From Isoetes taiwanensis (Eukaryota; Streptophyta; Lycopodiopsida; Isoetales; Isoetaceae), in the NCBI GenBank assembly GCA_021234155.1, contig JAJEKV010000040.1, positions 12,481,072 to 12,545,071 of the forward strand: a stretch of DNA of 64,000 nucleotides. The letters are read 5' to 3'. The notes beneath the pieces were generated by a model. It was not told the origin of the DNA, made no database searches, and saw only the letters and a list, made by a program, of their open reading frames with translations. Position 1 is the stretch's first letter; every line of letters begins with the position of its first letter. The position numbers and the translations under genes are program-made. Positions 1-13,004 of this stretch are shown one piece after another.

Positions 1-500
1 GGCGCATACAAGTAAGCAACAATGAGGACCACAATTACTTGAAGCAGTATTTAGACGTGTGCTTCCTAAGTAAGCTTTGGGATGCTAGGGCTTTAGAATT
101 GGTAAAGACAGCACATTGTAAAATCAAGATTAATTCTACGTTTGCCAGGAGTCTACAACAGTACCTGTTGGCGCATTTACCCATGAAGAAGTGCAGAATG
201 ATTGCATCCATTCGTATAGAAGCATATTGTCTAAGAATTCAGACATGTAGATGGGCCCAGGAAGTACGCACAGATAGGCTCTGCCAATGTTGCCAATTGG
301 GAGTTCATAACTACCTAGCATTTGGGCCTATCAGGGCACATTATGCGAGGTTGGTTACATCTAACCAACTGTTGCATGTGATGTTGGAGACGACTTTAGT
401 GGGGATACTAGCATCATACCTTCCGGAGGTAACGGACATGCAAACTAATTGTGTCCATCACTACGTTAAAATGAACAAATGTACAATTTATTAGCAAGCC
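1..500 (+). mobile_element. LINE 3'-end fragment (C-terminal, zinc-binding part of ORF2)
   Basis: An open frame at 39-494 aligns with the C-terminal part of the LINE on the opposite strand at 59197-59708. Shared blocks include QYL-x-x-CFL-x-KLWDA-x-ALE-x-VKT, then IASIR-x-x-A-x-x-LRI, then a Cys-rich stretch RLCQCCQLG followed by RAHYARLV. The last block corresponds to the zinc-binding segment that follows reverse transcriptase in plant LINEs. No RT or endonuclease is visible, because the window begins inside the element. The frame ends at 494 and no clean poly(A) tail is seen, so the 3' boundary is approximate. It is a decayed copy and probably makes no functional protein. Family homology is seen directly in the translation; the degree of decay is inferred. 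Confidence 0.7.
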
Positions 501-545
501 CAAAAATGTGCAAAATGTATAGTTTATCAGTAAGTCCAAAGAGTA

Positions 546-1200
546 TGTTGGGGTCTCGAAGTGCCTTTCATTTTACTTATGGTCATTTATGATTGGGGGC
601 GCCCATGATTTTGAAATATGGAAAATACGATTGTAGCTAAGGTTTTGAAATATGCAATATGAGGATTTAGACCTCTACCTTCAACTTGTAAACAAAAATA
701 TTTTGACCAATACAACTAGCCAATTAATGTAATTATTTTCTTGTATTTCTGTCTATTGGTTTAGGGGTATCGTCTATGATTTTTGGTATTGTCATTTATA
801 CATCTGAATCTAATTCCCCTTGGAATCTCCTGTTATTTTGGCACATATTCTAAACGAGATGGGCCCTGGAGTAGCTCAGTCATCGGATCTGTGGATCCTA
901 CATCCTAGAGCGTGTGTTGGGACCTCTGGGTGCCTCTCGTTTCAATTATGGATGGTTAGGGGGGCCTATCATGAAAACAGTGTCTATGATTTTAACATAT
1001 GAAATATAGTCGCACCCAGGGTTTTAGAATATGAAATACAGGGACTGAAACTTCTACCGAAATAATTCAATGTCTTCATAAGAATGCTTTGTCCAATAAA
1101 CTAGCTAACTAATATGATTTTTTTTCTTCTGGATCTATGTTTTTCTTTTTTCTTTTTTATAACAACTCATTCAATTGCTTTAGGGATATAGTCTATGGTT
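546..1200. repeat. Diverged direct duplication, two units of about 240-290 bp
   Basis: The stretch at about 546-780 resembles about 908-1195 in order. Both contain a TGTTGGG-x-CTC start, a TGGTCATT or TGGTTAG block, CTATGATTTT, a TTTTGAAATATG or TTTTAGAATATGAAATA block, a GACCAATA or GTCCAATAAACTAGC block and a TTTAGGG-x-TAT end. The units are clearly diverged. No coding frame is kept in either copy. Confidence 0.55.
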
Positions 1201-2165
1201 AGATATGGTTATTCTTGTTATTCTGGTCCCTATTATTGCTAAGATTTTTCTTTCAAAAACCTTTCAGAACGGGGTTTTTTTAATCTTGGACAGTAATCTT
1301 TACTCCATGCTTTTTGGCCTCCATGGACGAAAAAAACTAACTCCATTCTATTGTATTCAATAGAATAGAATACTATCTATCTATTCTTAAAGTATACAAT
1401 ACGTGACACACACAAAAAAGGTTGTTACGTTATTGGTCGCATCTATCCAAAAAGAATCAAAGTAGTTAAAGTTGTAGTGCCATTTGACTCTTTCCAAGAT
1501 CTTTCCATCATAGTTGTTAGGATTTCTTTTCGTTGCAAGTGGTATATCGTGCCATTGGGTTCAAGGGAACCTTAATGAATCTTAATGTGGGAGAATTTCA
1601 ACAAAGCTTCTCCGATTTTGAGTACTTTGGTAGAGCTAGACACCTTTCCTACTTCTAATTTAGATGGATTTGTATTTTAAAGTGTCGTCTTTGATCTTGA
1701 ATTTGACTGTAGAATGTGGCTTTGAGTTTTGAAATGTCTGCTACTTTGGCTTTGAAGCAGACATCAGGATTTCTTCGACCATGCCAAGTTTTGCACTAGC
1801 TAGCCCACATAGAGCCAAATACACATCCTCTTTTGCACTAGCTTGAGCTGGAATAGACTAAATGATTTGTATATTTATAGACATAGAATTATTGTCTACA
1901 CTCTGAAGGTATATAATCTAGTGAATAAGAATAAGAATTTACCAAGGAAAATCCATCTCAAGAAAATTCCTTGAGGGAATTTCCCAAGGTGGCGCCCATG
2001 CAGCGAAGCCACGGAGGCCTCGACTATGGTGAGCCATCGAGGGAATACTTTTGAGAGAATTTTATAGAGGTGAATTTTCCAAGCAGAACTAATAACACAT
2101 GGTTCAGATTTCAATAGCCTGCTTCTGCCCTTTTTTCCTTTGCTCTATTGGTTTTAAAGGTAAAT
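1201..2165. other. No recognisable gene or element
   Basis: AT-rich, with scattered stops in all frames. It probably includes the 3' flank or 3' untranslated region of the minus-strand gene whose stop codon lies at 2166-2168. I see no RNA gene or repeat here. Confidence 0.5.
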
Positions 2166-5100
2166 TCAACAACAAAAATCCACACTAAAGCTTGAGCTTG
2201 ATCCGACACTGCGAGCTGTTGAAAGACAACTGTTGAAAGCAAATATTTTTAAATCAACTAAACCATCTTGAAGTCCTGCCATAGGAGCAGAAAAATGATG
2301 TTGGTGGGCCGCTGCAGAGAAAAATGTTGATTCCTTTAATAAACTATAATCTAACAGAGGAACAAGGAACTGATTCTGGCTATAGTGCGGCTACCCCTCC
2401 AAAATCCTATGTTGGTACCTTTTTTGTTCTCGCTCACATCTGCCATACTTCATGTGTTGCTGAAGACCAAACTAGATCAAAGCAAAAACCATGATGCACA
2501 TGTGGTTCCCTCCAAAGTATAGGATGCACTTATTGAAAGGGAAATTGTTTCATTGAAAGTTTTTTCAAAACAGAAAACAAAATAATCAATCAGATAAATT
2601 TGCAAAGAGACATGTATAGTATAGGTTTGTGTATATGATTCGTTTGATAAAAGATCAACCTACCCTTATATATTTCATGTGTTGCTGCCTAAATCTCCTA
2701 GGGTTCAGTGAAACAAACTCCCAAAAACCATTTTAGAGATAAAAACTAATTGGATAAATATATGTGGCAAGGTGACATCTCATCTCAAGGTTTAATTCTA
2801 TTTAAATTCTTTAACTATGCTAACGTGTTCAATAAGAAATTTTAAAATAGAAGAATAAACGGATAATACCTTCGTGTAATAGTGTTTTTGTTGTGGATAA
2901 ACTTGTTGTTGTTTTTGATCTGGATGATAAACATGACGTTGGAAGGCTAATGCATCTTTATCTGGCATACCTTCTAACATCTTAGAAATACTTGTCTCGC
3001 AATGTTGAACCTGAAAGGACACATATAACATCTATTATGGCGATACATGTTTCACATTTCTAGCAAAACAAGCCATCCATATCTTGAGATTTACAAAGAA
3101 AGGAAAACATTACTTACCAGAGTCAATTGTTGTCTATATGTTGAGCTTTGCTGCATAATCACAAATTATAAGTATTTTACATTTTAGAAATTGATAATCT
3201 AGATAAAAAGATATAAAGTGGCACCTTTTTCAATGACATTAGCCAATCACGAAGATAAGGGAGCACATCCAATAGCATCCCAGGTGGCAATCTTTCATGT
3301 GCTTGTTTTAGAGCAGCTTCGAGCTGATAGGACCTGGCAATTGCTGCTTTTTCCCTTAACTGAGAATCTATTAGTTCTTTCTCCCGTCTAATCAGCTGTC
3401 TAGAAGTTTAAGATTGGCAAATCAGTGGGGTTTTATACACAATCTTTACTTCAAATGTATTATTACCTCTTAAGGTTGTTAACTTTTTGAAGTGTATCTT
3501 CAAGAAACCTCCTTTGTTGCTGGAAGTTCCTAGATAATTTAGTAACAGGATCGGTCATCAATAATCAAGCTGGTATAGATGTCTATAGAAGTAAACAAGA
3601 TCTTCAAATACCTTTCAGTAAAGTTCTTGTTGTCACACAGAGTCGAGATGCTCCATGCTGGCCTTTGAGGATCCGTAATCTAATGTAAAAGGAGAATTAT
3701 AAGCCAAAGGCTAAGACTTAAAATTTAAAGGAGAACCATAAACTGAAGGGTATGATTTTAAAATTAAAAAATGCACTCATGAATTTACAGAAATGGCACC
3801 ACATTGTTGTCAAATGATAAGCCCACTTAAGAAAATAGAATAAAATATTTGTAGTCATTCTCAAAAGTTTGCATGGTGTTTACGGAGAACTTGATTTTCC
3901 TTGCATTGCAAAGAGGATGTGCATGAATGGCATACCTCACAAAGTCATTTTGTATGTGCTCGACTTGTTATAATCTCTTCCTCTAAATGGACCGAGTTAC
4001 GCTAATAAAAGCATGACTTTGTGTCTTTTTGATTCATTTGAGCTTTGAGATTTAGTATGTTTCTAACTAGTTTAACTTGCCCACGAACCCATGACTGTTG
4101 CAGTATCAACCCATCTTGCTGATGTAAAATGGTGAGCTTGATCAAATTGTAAGAATAAGGAGCTTGAGAAGTGAGAGGGGTTCTCACATTTGCATAGATA
4201 TTTTAAAGACTGTTAACTCAAAATCTTGGGAATATGTATCGGTAGCTATGCGAAGCATTATATCACGACATGCGTGATCCTGACCTTATTGTTTATTCTA
4301 AGCAAACTAGTAAAGGGAGTAGTTACTACAGTAGAAAGGCATCTTTCTAGTGGGTAAGGATCACTCTTATCATGGACTATTAATCCTTTAACTATAAGAT
4401 AATATTGGGCTTGCTTCAATTTGCATAAACAAGATACTGAGCATTGTTGCATAAAGCCACAAGTGGTCTTACACCAAGGCCTCAATTTGTTGCACCTTCT
4501 AAGAACGTTAGCTCATGAATGATAATGGGATTAATGTACAACATCAAAATTTGGATTTATTTACTCTCAATATAGAAGTATAAATTTTTTAGTATTTTTG
4601 CATATTTATTGAAATATTGCATGAGTACAATAGATAATCATAGAAAATAATAGATGGTAATGTTCAATGTAACTAGTAATGTTAATAAAACATCTTCCAA
4701 GATTTAATACAAATGTCTATTATCTAAAGAAGAAGACAAAGGAAAATTACACATCAAAATTATACCCTAATGTATCATCAAGTATCTTTTGTAAATTTTA
4801 TCAAACGAACCAATGCCTTTAGATGGAATAGAAGTTTGATGTCATATATTAATATACACAAATGGAGCATTGTTAGGTGTAAGTGAAGTTTTTGGTTGCA
4901 TCTACAATGATTCATAATGTGCAGTATGGCCATGTTGGAATCTCCCAAATAATTAGTCAAGAAATGGTATGGTTCTCAAAAACTAAACTATGACCTAGTT
5001 AATTACCTCCATAAAATCTTTATGTGCATATGCATACATTTTCAAATTAAGCACCTGCATTGTACTTCTTTCAGTGCTTGTAGAACTTTTAGGCTGAAGT

Positions 5101-8100
5101 AATTGCATCTTCAACTGAAGTATCTGTATAGCAAACCATGTGAGTCATACCATATAGGTAATATGTGAAGAATAATGCTAGTCTGCTGGATGCAATAGTA
5201 AAAGCAAATCATTTATCCTTCACCTTCAATTCATATTCTGCTGCAGATTCTTGGAGGGCTATTTTAAGCTCATTAATCTCCTTATGACATTGATCAAGAG
5301 ATTCATTAACCTGTAAAGTGTTGATATAAAAGGGAATGAGCAATGTTAAAGTATTTTAATCAAATGTTAGAACCATTTATTTTCCAATAGTATTTTAAAA
5401 AATAACCTTAGGCAACGAATGGTGGTTTCTTTTCTTGGGTAGTCTTGTCTTATGTTGAGAACTGAAGGTGCCACGCCCACCTGCAAACATTTGCTGATAC
5501 CTTAACAAGTTAGCAATGTAGCACTAGTTCAAATGAATAATACTTCTTGTTGTATATAAAAAAGGGGGGAAAAAGAAAAAAAGAAATCACGTTTATTTAT
5601 TACTACTTGGGAGATCGAAAGAAAAAGACTACCTCTAGAACAATTTTGATCTTCCTCCAAGTGGGCTTGATTCTTTGACTTCTTTTTGGGGGATCCATGT
5701 CGAATGTTCATCTTCCTTTTAATAGGAGAATTGTGCGTTTCAGTTGATTCCATAACCTCTGCAACATGTTCCTCTTCATTCCCTACCTCGTTGAGTTGAT
5801 CATTTCCATGAGGCAAATTGCTATTGCGGGAGGGTGTAGTAAAGGTATTTCTACCAAAATCTTCATTCAATATTTTGTTACCAGAATCTTCAAACTCAAT
5901 TGCTTCTTCCTCGTACTCCATTTCTTTAATAGGAGAATCTTTATTTTCTTGCATTTCATCTTTGGGTTTATGAATGATATCCTCAAATGTGTCCTTAAAT
6001 AGCTTGCCTTCCCTATGGAGCGCTAGATTATCTTTTGCTAAAGCATCCTTCAACCTTAGATATTCAAGCTCCCTAGATTCTTGAACCAAGCTCCATGAAT
6101 TAACCATTCTTTCCAAACCATTAGTAGCATCTCTAATGGAATCATATTCCAAGTTGCCTGCCTGAGACTCTAGATCACTTAATATATTTCTGTTCATTGG
6201 ATGCTTCTGCCCTCGAGTTTTCTGATCCTGGTCATAAAGTGTAAAATCTTCACCTGTCATTGTTCCATCATCATGAGACACCCTTTTGCATCCGAGCTTG
6301 AGGATTCACATTCGTGGCCTAATAGACGTTCCAATAGGACGTTGGTTGATGCACCAAATCTGCTTCTGGACTTGCCACTTCTAAAACTCCCATAACTTGG
6401 CCTTCTACGTGACAATTTCAATCTACTTCTATCCTTTTATTATGTAATAATCTTGGTTAGAGTCAACAAATATATAATGTAAAAACTACTTACTTTATTT
6501 TATCTTTGGTAACATATACCATAAGAATAGTAAGTTACAGAAGGGTAGTGAACACAACAAAAAAAAACCTAGCTAGGAGGTGCAATAGGAAGTTTTGAGC
6601 ATTAGGCACAATGGGAGGCTTCTACATCATCAAAAGCAGTGTTTGATGTGCTTTCATATAACTTTCCATTATGGAATATCTTGTCATGGATTCATTTTTG
6701 TGTTTCTCATACTAATGTACATGTCATATATCATGTTTTTCACAGCATGCATCGCCTATGTCAAGAGCATCCCATGTCAAATTTGATACACGCCACGAGT
6801 TATTAGTGATTTGGTTGTCTTATATTGCTAGTGTTATATGTATCATATATCAGATGTCCTATTTTTTCATCAAGTATACCAAATCTTTTCATGTGTCATG
6901 GATATGTCATATGCATAATCTTATATACGTTTCGCAAGTATGTATTTCGGGTCATGTATTTGCATAACATGCATTTTATAACACATGAAATGCTTTATAG
7001 CCCCTTCAAAAATTTATATGGCGCTAACCTCGTTTCCACTATGATTGAAAATGGGATAATTTGTTTATAATATAGACAATTCATAGGATGGTATGTATCA
7101 TATAGCAATTAGATGTGAGCAATATTGGCATTGTGTGTATATTTTGGAGATGATATATCACAATACCTTCAATGCAATATATTCTTCTAATCCAACAATG
7201 CAGAATAAAGCAAGAAGAGCTCCAAGCTATTTTAAATAGTAACAATCTGGAAAGAAACATAGACAACATCAAATTGTTGTACACACAAACTATTAGATCT
7301 GAAATTAAGAATTCGTTTACATAGAAAATAGAGTTTAGGTGTTGTCTTCACTAAGCTAAATAGTGAGAACAAATGTCATTCTCAATAAGGTTAAAGAGGA
7401 CCGTTATTCTCATACATGATTTGCAATAGTGTTGCATTGTTGTATACAAGAATTTCCTTCTACTTGCAATTCTGCTGTGGAAGATGTGTCGACGCCCGTT
7501 AGCACGGAGGCACATCTGACACAGTAGAATTGCAAGTAGAAGGAAAATCTTGAAACATGAAGTTTGGTTACCTGCAATTCAGGGAAAAATCTCTGCTAAA
7601 ATCTTCAAAAACGTCGAGTAAAACAACCGAAATTGGGGTAAAACAACCGGACTGCGGAGTAAAAATCTAGTTTCAAAACTTGTAACATTCTTGTTTAGAA
7701 TTATTGCCACGTGGCATAGCGTGGTTGGGCAAGAGGCTTGAATTGCAAGTAACCGAACTTTACGTTGTGTGCGTGCATTATTGCTTATGTGTCCAAAAGA
7801 AGGTCATTAAAAACAATATTTCCAACTCTAGAACCAATAAAGCAAAAAAGAACATAATGTATAACATATAACCTCTTTACATTTGTCTATAATTAATAAT
7901 ATAGATAAATATAATATCATTTGTTCCACATGCATGGAGCAAACTGTTCAATATTATGCCATTTTTCCCTGTTTTATATATGTATAAACATAGATTTTAA
8001 GAAATGACATTTATGTCTTTTACTTTTGTTCCATTTTTATAGTATGTGTGAGATTCATAGGTCTCTTGGCCAATTCTAAAGTATTTGAGATCCCCATGTT

Positions 8101-8208
8101 CTTGTTGGAGTTGGTGACAACCAATGGTGGAATTTGCAGGGTGGAATAAATTCCTATATTGTTCATAAACTTCCCAAGCTTTTACTGACGAGATAGTGGA
8201 TTTAAACA
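2166..8208 (-). CDS. Multi-exon gene for an unrecognised coiled-coil protein (one frame break)
   Basis: Eleven minus-strand segments join with correct GT-AG borders and matching codon phases: 8208-8024, 6433-5633, 5480-5407, 5310-5224, 5123-5007, 3679-3612, 3529-3467, 3399-3225, 3150-3118, 3010-2870 and 2390-2166 (stop TGA). The product would be about 650 residues. The N-terminal exon encodes an aromatic-rich piece (AWEVYEQYRNLFHP). The long exon is Arg/Ser-rich, then acidic, with a KRKMNIRHGSPKKKSK nuclear-localisation-like stretch. Exons 4-8 are heptad-like and charged (VNESLDQCHKEINELK, QLIRREKELIDSQLREK), typical of a coiled coil. Exon 10 is Gln/Tyr-rich. The long exon changes frame near 6281: the upstream frame ends in TGA and the downstream frame continues, as after loss of one G in a GGG run. 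This may be a mutation or a sequence error. First exon and promoter are not identified. I do not recognise the family. The exon chain is seen in the sequence; nuclear location is inference. Confidence 0.75.
7453..7546. repeat. Short inverted repeat (hairpin), arms about 35 bp
   Basis: Left arm 7453-7489 and right arm 7510-7546 are near-perfect reverse complements around a 20-bp GC-rich loop. The arm core is CTTCTACTTGCAATTCT. It lies in the large intron of the minus-strand gene and looks like a tiny MITE or solo terminal repeats. Confidence 0.65.
7560..7760. mobile_element. MITE-like element with 21-bp terminal inverted repeats
   Basis: The left end at 7560-7580 (AAGTTTGGTTACCTGCAATTC) is reverse-complementary to 7740-7760 with two mismatches. 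The 200-bp element has no coding capacity. Its terminal repeats share a TACTTGCAATTC core with the hairpin just upstream. Target duplications are not clear. Confidence 0.5.
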
Positions 8209-8229
8209 CTAAAGCGAAAGCAATAGAAC

Positions 8230-8385
8230 ATCACAGGTATGGCATATTCCAATTACTACAATGTCGCACTTTGATATTGAGTTGCATTCTTATAGAAGGA
8301 AATATATAAGAAGGAAGAAACTCTTGCATCATATGTCAAAGTGGGCAGTCAACAATGCATCATTAGGTTTCACAAGCTATAACTA
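8230..8385. repeat. Dispersed repeat, partner at about 9796-9945
   Basis: Both copies run in the same direction with GGCAT-x-TTCCAATTACTA, a TTTGATATT-x-A block, TTGCATTC-x-TAT and then CTTGCAT. Homology is imperfect over about 150 bp. The copies lie upstream of the 8208 exon border, with no reading frame in either. Confidence 0.5.
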
Positions 8386-11300
8386 GTGAGAATTTTATTG
8401 CTCTGCATAGTTTATAGAGACCATGAGTTTCGAAGTTAGTGGTAGATTTAAGTAAAGAGTTTGCACATAAAAGCTAAAAGCCCTAAATCATGTAAACACA
8501 AATGTTATCTACCAAAAACACAAAGAAGTAATAATAAAAAGGGTAATAAAAAATAACATTATCAAAGAGTTCAAATGAAATTATGCTTTAATGGTATGTG
8601 TTTATTTTAGCACTCTATAACCACAGTGCTTAGCAGTGTTTATTTTTGTGGCTATATATCACGAGATTGCAATATTTTTGGATTCGTGAAAAGTTTGCCA
8701 CTATGCTTAGTAGGCTTCTTTCAGTAAAAATACGAGATTAATTCGCCAAATATTTTTGGAGTCGCATTCCCGCTTCTACCAACTTTATCAGCTATTGAAA
8801 TTAGTGAAGGCCTCTCTATCAATAATTTAAATTCTTAAGCCTCTAACAGATCAGATCGCCTACTTAAAAACCATTAAGTTACCTCGATGGATTTCAGATA
8901 GCCGATAAATGTTTTAAATTTCATCCATAGTTACAAGTTTCCATGCCTTAAAAATCTATAGATAGTCATAAAATTTGAGAAAATAATACACTCAGATACA
9001 ATTACCGAGATTTTACGACATTAGTTCGTGATAACTATGTGTCATTATGTTTTATGTTGCACTACTAACAACAATGTTATAGTAGGATTTTAAACATCTC
9101 CACAAGCACTACACTAATACTTTGATGATTCTTTTATTGCCACATGCACTACACAAATTCTTAAATGAGAAAAATTTGTCCGCTCTAAAAAACGTTCGAG
9201 CCTAAAATTATCGCCACGACAGTAATAACCAAATGACAATATAGGGCCACTAAAATCATCACTAGTGCTTAGGTTACATCTTGATCAAGTAGACTTGCTT
9301 TGCAATGTCAAGCTTTCTTCTCGCACTTGGTCCTTAATACCTTATTGGCATATCATATAGATCCAGTTTGACAGTAGAAGTTGGAGAGAATTATGCCAAG
9401 CCAAATGTAAGGAACATATATTGTTCTTGTACTAGGAAATGGGTAGGGGTTTTATGTTAACAACGTGCTTAAAGCCTAAATGTTCTAAAGATACAAAGTT
9501 GACTACATGTTCCAAATGGTGAGATAAAACTAAGCAGTACTTTCAACATGCTAAGAAGACCTTGCATCATAGTTAGAATAAAGATGTAACAAACTTCGCA
9601 AGCCCCACTTTGTTGCTTTCGTCTTTTCAAAACTATTAAGATCTTCAGTTTCTTGTGAGATTCAAATTTATGCGGTTCAAAGTTATGCCCCCTTTACAAG
9701 ATTGAAGAAATTCTTGTATTGCGCTTTTAGTGAATGAACTACATAGATGAACTACAAAATTCAAATATTGAAATGACAACTACCATAATAAAAAGTTTCT
9801 AGGGATGGCATGTTCCAATTACTAATATTGTATTTTGATATTAACTTGCATTCATATTCATATCATTTAAGGTGCAAATAAGCAAGAGCTTGCATAGGTT
9901 TGGCATAAAACAAGGGGCAGTTACAATAATGCAACATCAAGTTGTAGAGGCATACCCTTCTACATAATGTGCCCAAGAAGATTGATGATGCATTTATGAT
10001 GCTTTAAAGTGTATGATGCTATAGACCCCAGACATAAAAATTAAAATGTTCTAGCTGCCATCAATTTTCCCAAAATAGGTGCATGCAACTAGTAAATTGC
10101 AGGTGGTCACTAGATTACATAGGAAAAATAGTGAGACAGCGATGTTATAAGGTTTTGGAATTGTTCTTTATATTGGGTTCCATCTACCTTATTGATTAAA
10201 CTTGTGTTTGTGTTGTTTTACAAGATTCAAATAGAAGGGCAACATCTAAAACTAAGGACGCCCAAGTTCAATTTTCCATGATGTGCACATGCTATAAGGA
10301 TTGCAAACCAGAAGATGTAAACCATAGCCATTTACAAACACAATGTTGGCATTCTCCATGCTACTACACTCGGTTTGGTATACATATTAAGAAGCACATT
10401 TCATATTGCAAATGTTTCTAAAAGTTCAAAGCTTAACAAACTTGATGAATCCACTTGCCTGGAGCAAGAGGTGCCTTCCCAGACATGATAGTATATTGTT
10501 GTAACAATTGTAACCAATATTAAGAACACCCCAAGCTGCGTCCGGCTAAAAAATGTCAAGAGCCCCCCTAAGGTGCTAACAATCAATATAACCACGAAAC
10601 GTGCATACAAATATTATAATTCCAGTTTTAATCTTGGTGGAGTTGATCACTTTCACGTTTTTTCTCCTCCACCTTTCTAATTTTTTCTCCTCCACCTTTC
10701 TACTGTGTAACTATGTGTTGCTTTGTGACCATGTAATAGCACCTGCACGAAAGGCCAATGTACTCCATAAATGGATTTGGTCTACACAGAGAATAGGTAT
10801 GGTTACAGTTTTGTGCCTTTGCATCCAAGATACTATTTTTAACATGTACTATAACCTAGATGGGCCTTCACGTGAAAGCAGGTATATGGGTCAGTGCGAG
10901 GCACAAACTTATTAGGTCTCTTAAATCTTTGCAGCAGAGGAAGTAAACTTGGAACCTTCAAACGTTTGGCTTTCCTGCATTGATGGAAATCCTCTCTATG
11001 TATATGTACTTATATGTACTATAATTCATAATAATTTTCAATTCCACATGAGAAATGGCCACGAAATACTGATTGATAACATAAAATGCAATTTTTCGTC
11101 CTCCTAGAGAGTTCTTTGAGTGGCAACCTTCGCTTGCTAATGGCCATGGATTGGTACTGACGACATATGTTGCGAAGAATTTGGTTCTCACTGAAGAAGG
11201 AAAAAGTTGTGGCTTTCGAATGCTAAGGATAATGTTCTGTTAACAGAATGCCAAGGGTATTGCTCTATTAACAAAAACCAACCAGTCTTTTTAATCCGAC

Positions 11301-11489
11301 CTCATAACCCTATTTTGAGTTATTTTGAGTTATTTATGAGTTATTTTGAGTTCTTTTTGCTTAAATTCTGACAAAGATGCATACCTTACAAATCACTAAA
11401 ACGCCTTCTGTCAAGTGGCCGGTTTGCGACACATGAAGACTTTAAACCCTGTGGTCTCTAGGTAATTATTCGAAATCATCATGAATTGT
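8386..11489. other. Non-coding, AT-rich interval with short repeats
   Basis: I find no supported gene. The interval may hold upstream introns of the minus-strand gene ending at 2166, since its first exon is missing. Contents I can name are the second copy of the 8.2 kb repeat (9796-9945), the dispersed repeat at 9271-9455, and a 24-bp tandem pair around 10656-10703 with the unit core TTTTTTCTCCTCCACCTTTC. Confidence 0.4.
9271..9455 (+). repeat. Dispersed repeat family, copy 1 (copy 2 at 41702-41890)
   Basis: Shares with 41702-41890 the ordered blocks TTACATCTTGAT, TAGACTTGCTTTG, GCACTTGGTC, GTTGGAGAGAATTATGCC and AAGCCAAAT. Same orientation, about 80 percent identical by eye. No protein frame is present, so it is probably a piece of a non-autonomous transposon or a transposon untranslated region. 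Confidence 0.6.
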
Positions 11490-11560
11490 GACACGTGGTA
11501 ACCTAGTGGTTGCGTATTAGGCTTGATAGTTACGCGTCATAGGTCCAAATTCGTGTGCTT
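11490..11560 (+). mobile_element. Possible degenerate tRNA-derived SINE head
   Basis: GTAACCTAGTGGTTGCG resembles the A box of plant SINEs. About 40 bp further, CATAGGTCCAAATTCG resembles a damaged B box (GGTTCGAATCC). The spacing is right for a polymerase III promoter, but the body and tail are not recognisable. A TTTTGAGTTAT microrepeat lies just upstream at about 11313-11357. Confidence 0.3.
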
Positions 11561-13004
11561 TTGTTTGTTTGAACATTTGACTCAGCCTCATTTTCACCAA
11601 TATATGCTCCGCTACATTTGTTTTCTCGTTAGATTTGTTTACACCAAATTTCCCTTCAATTCATTCATAAATTTCATTCTATTCTATTTGTCTCATAGAT
11701 CCTCAAGCCCTTTTCATGAACTATTCATGTGAATTTAAGTTGTCTTGGTATCTTAGGATATACGTTAAGAGATCGGGGATGGGGAACCATATATGAATTG
11801 CCGACAAGTAGAACATGATCTGATATGGTGGCATATCAAAAATATGGGACGTCCTTGCATCCCATTTGTAACCAAAGTAAAGGAAATCCATCCGACCATC
11901 ATGTGGAGAAGATGATTCTCGTACACCACATAGGAGGTACGTAGTTCCTTGATCTGCTAATTACTCCAAAGGTAGAAGACCTCTAGTTCCTTGGTGAAAT
12001 ACAAGAGTCCTACAATCTAAAATTGAGTACCTTCAGCAAATATGAAAAGCTCAAGTCTGAAATAATTATACTTGGCATTTGAAAGTGCATATTAGAAAAG
12101 CTCTGATTCCATAAAATATAAAATTCACTATGAAGTAAAAAAGATTCATTATGTACGCTATTCTTGACCGGTTAGATTCAACAGCTGCAATAAGGCACAT
12201 AAAATAAGAGATTGGAGAATTGAACCCCAGGCTCCAGAAGACATATTTTTTCTCATTCTAGGAAGTCAATAAATTTCCCTTCAAAAAGAAAGTTTAGCTT
12301 GTTTAAAATATAACTTTCAAGTTCTAGATCGACCTATACGAGCATTAAAGTCTCCAACAAAATTCTTGTAATGATTTCCTGAAATGATTTAACACCCCAA
12401 ACTTTAAATATCAAAATGTAATCCCCAGGTCATGAGAGATCAAACAGAGTACGTGACTAAGAATTCTAGAACGGAAGGAGGTTCTTATTTGCCACAATTG
12501 GTAGTCAGAGACACAGAGAGTATCCAATCTTATTTCTGTTGAGCTGGATGAGCTGGAAACACAGCCACTAAACCAATAGCACAGCCTAATATCATTCATG
12601 ATCTTACTTCATTGAAACAAGCCTGACTTCCATAAGCAGCAAGCATCTTGCCTTCCTGAAGATGATCATTAATCGACTGAATCCTTTTTTATTTGTTTAT
12701 CATAGAACTCCAACTAATTCATGAGAATTGCTTCTTATCTGCCCAGAATTCATCAAACATATGATCTAAGGTGCATTTTTCTTGTGGCACTCAGGACATC
12801 CCAAGAATTCAACCCAGCTCAACAAATCAGGCTTTATTGATATTTCTTAAAAAAAATCCTCAACTTCATCTATTTGCCATGCTCTGCCTAAAAGTAAGAG
12901 CATGCATCTGCAAGGATCTGCTAGTGGTCTAAAGAGATAATCTTGTAACATAGAATCAAAATAATGATAACCTTCATCAATTAAACCCCTACAACAATGA
13001 ATTC
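11561..13004. other. No supported gene
   Basis: There are no phase-consistent exons I can defend. A minus-strand open stretch at about 11770-11940 could be a single exon but has no joined partner. The rest is AT-rich sequence without recognisable repeats. Confidence 0.4.

Noticed and set aside
860-900. A GTAGCTCAGTCA string resembling a tRNA A box
   Set aside because: No B box or cloverleaf follows, so no tRNA gene is called.
5766-6002. Plus-strand ORF opposite the long exon
   Set aside because: Antisense shadow of the minus-strand coding exon.
6595-7070. Overlapping plus-strand ORFs of 63-81 codons
   Set aside because: They come from CAT/ATG-rich low-complexity sequence inside an intron.
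11128-11190. Coding-like minus-strand segment (ENQILRNICRQYQSM)
   Set aside because: Has an acceptor-like start, but its possible donor phase does not fit the 8208 exon and no other partner was found.
11770-11940. Open minus-strand stretch reading RMDFLYFGYKWDARTSHIF
   Set aside because: Protein-like but isolated, with no confirmed splice partners or family.
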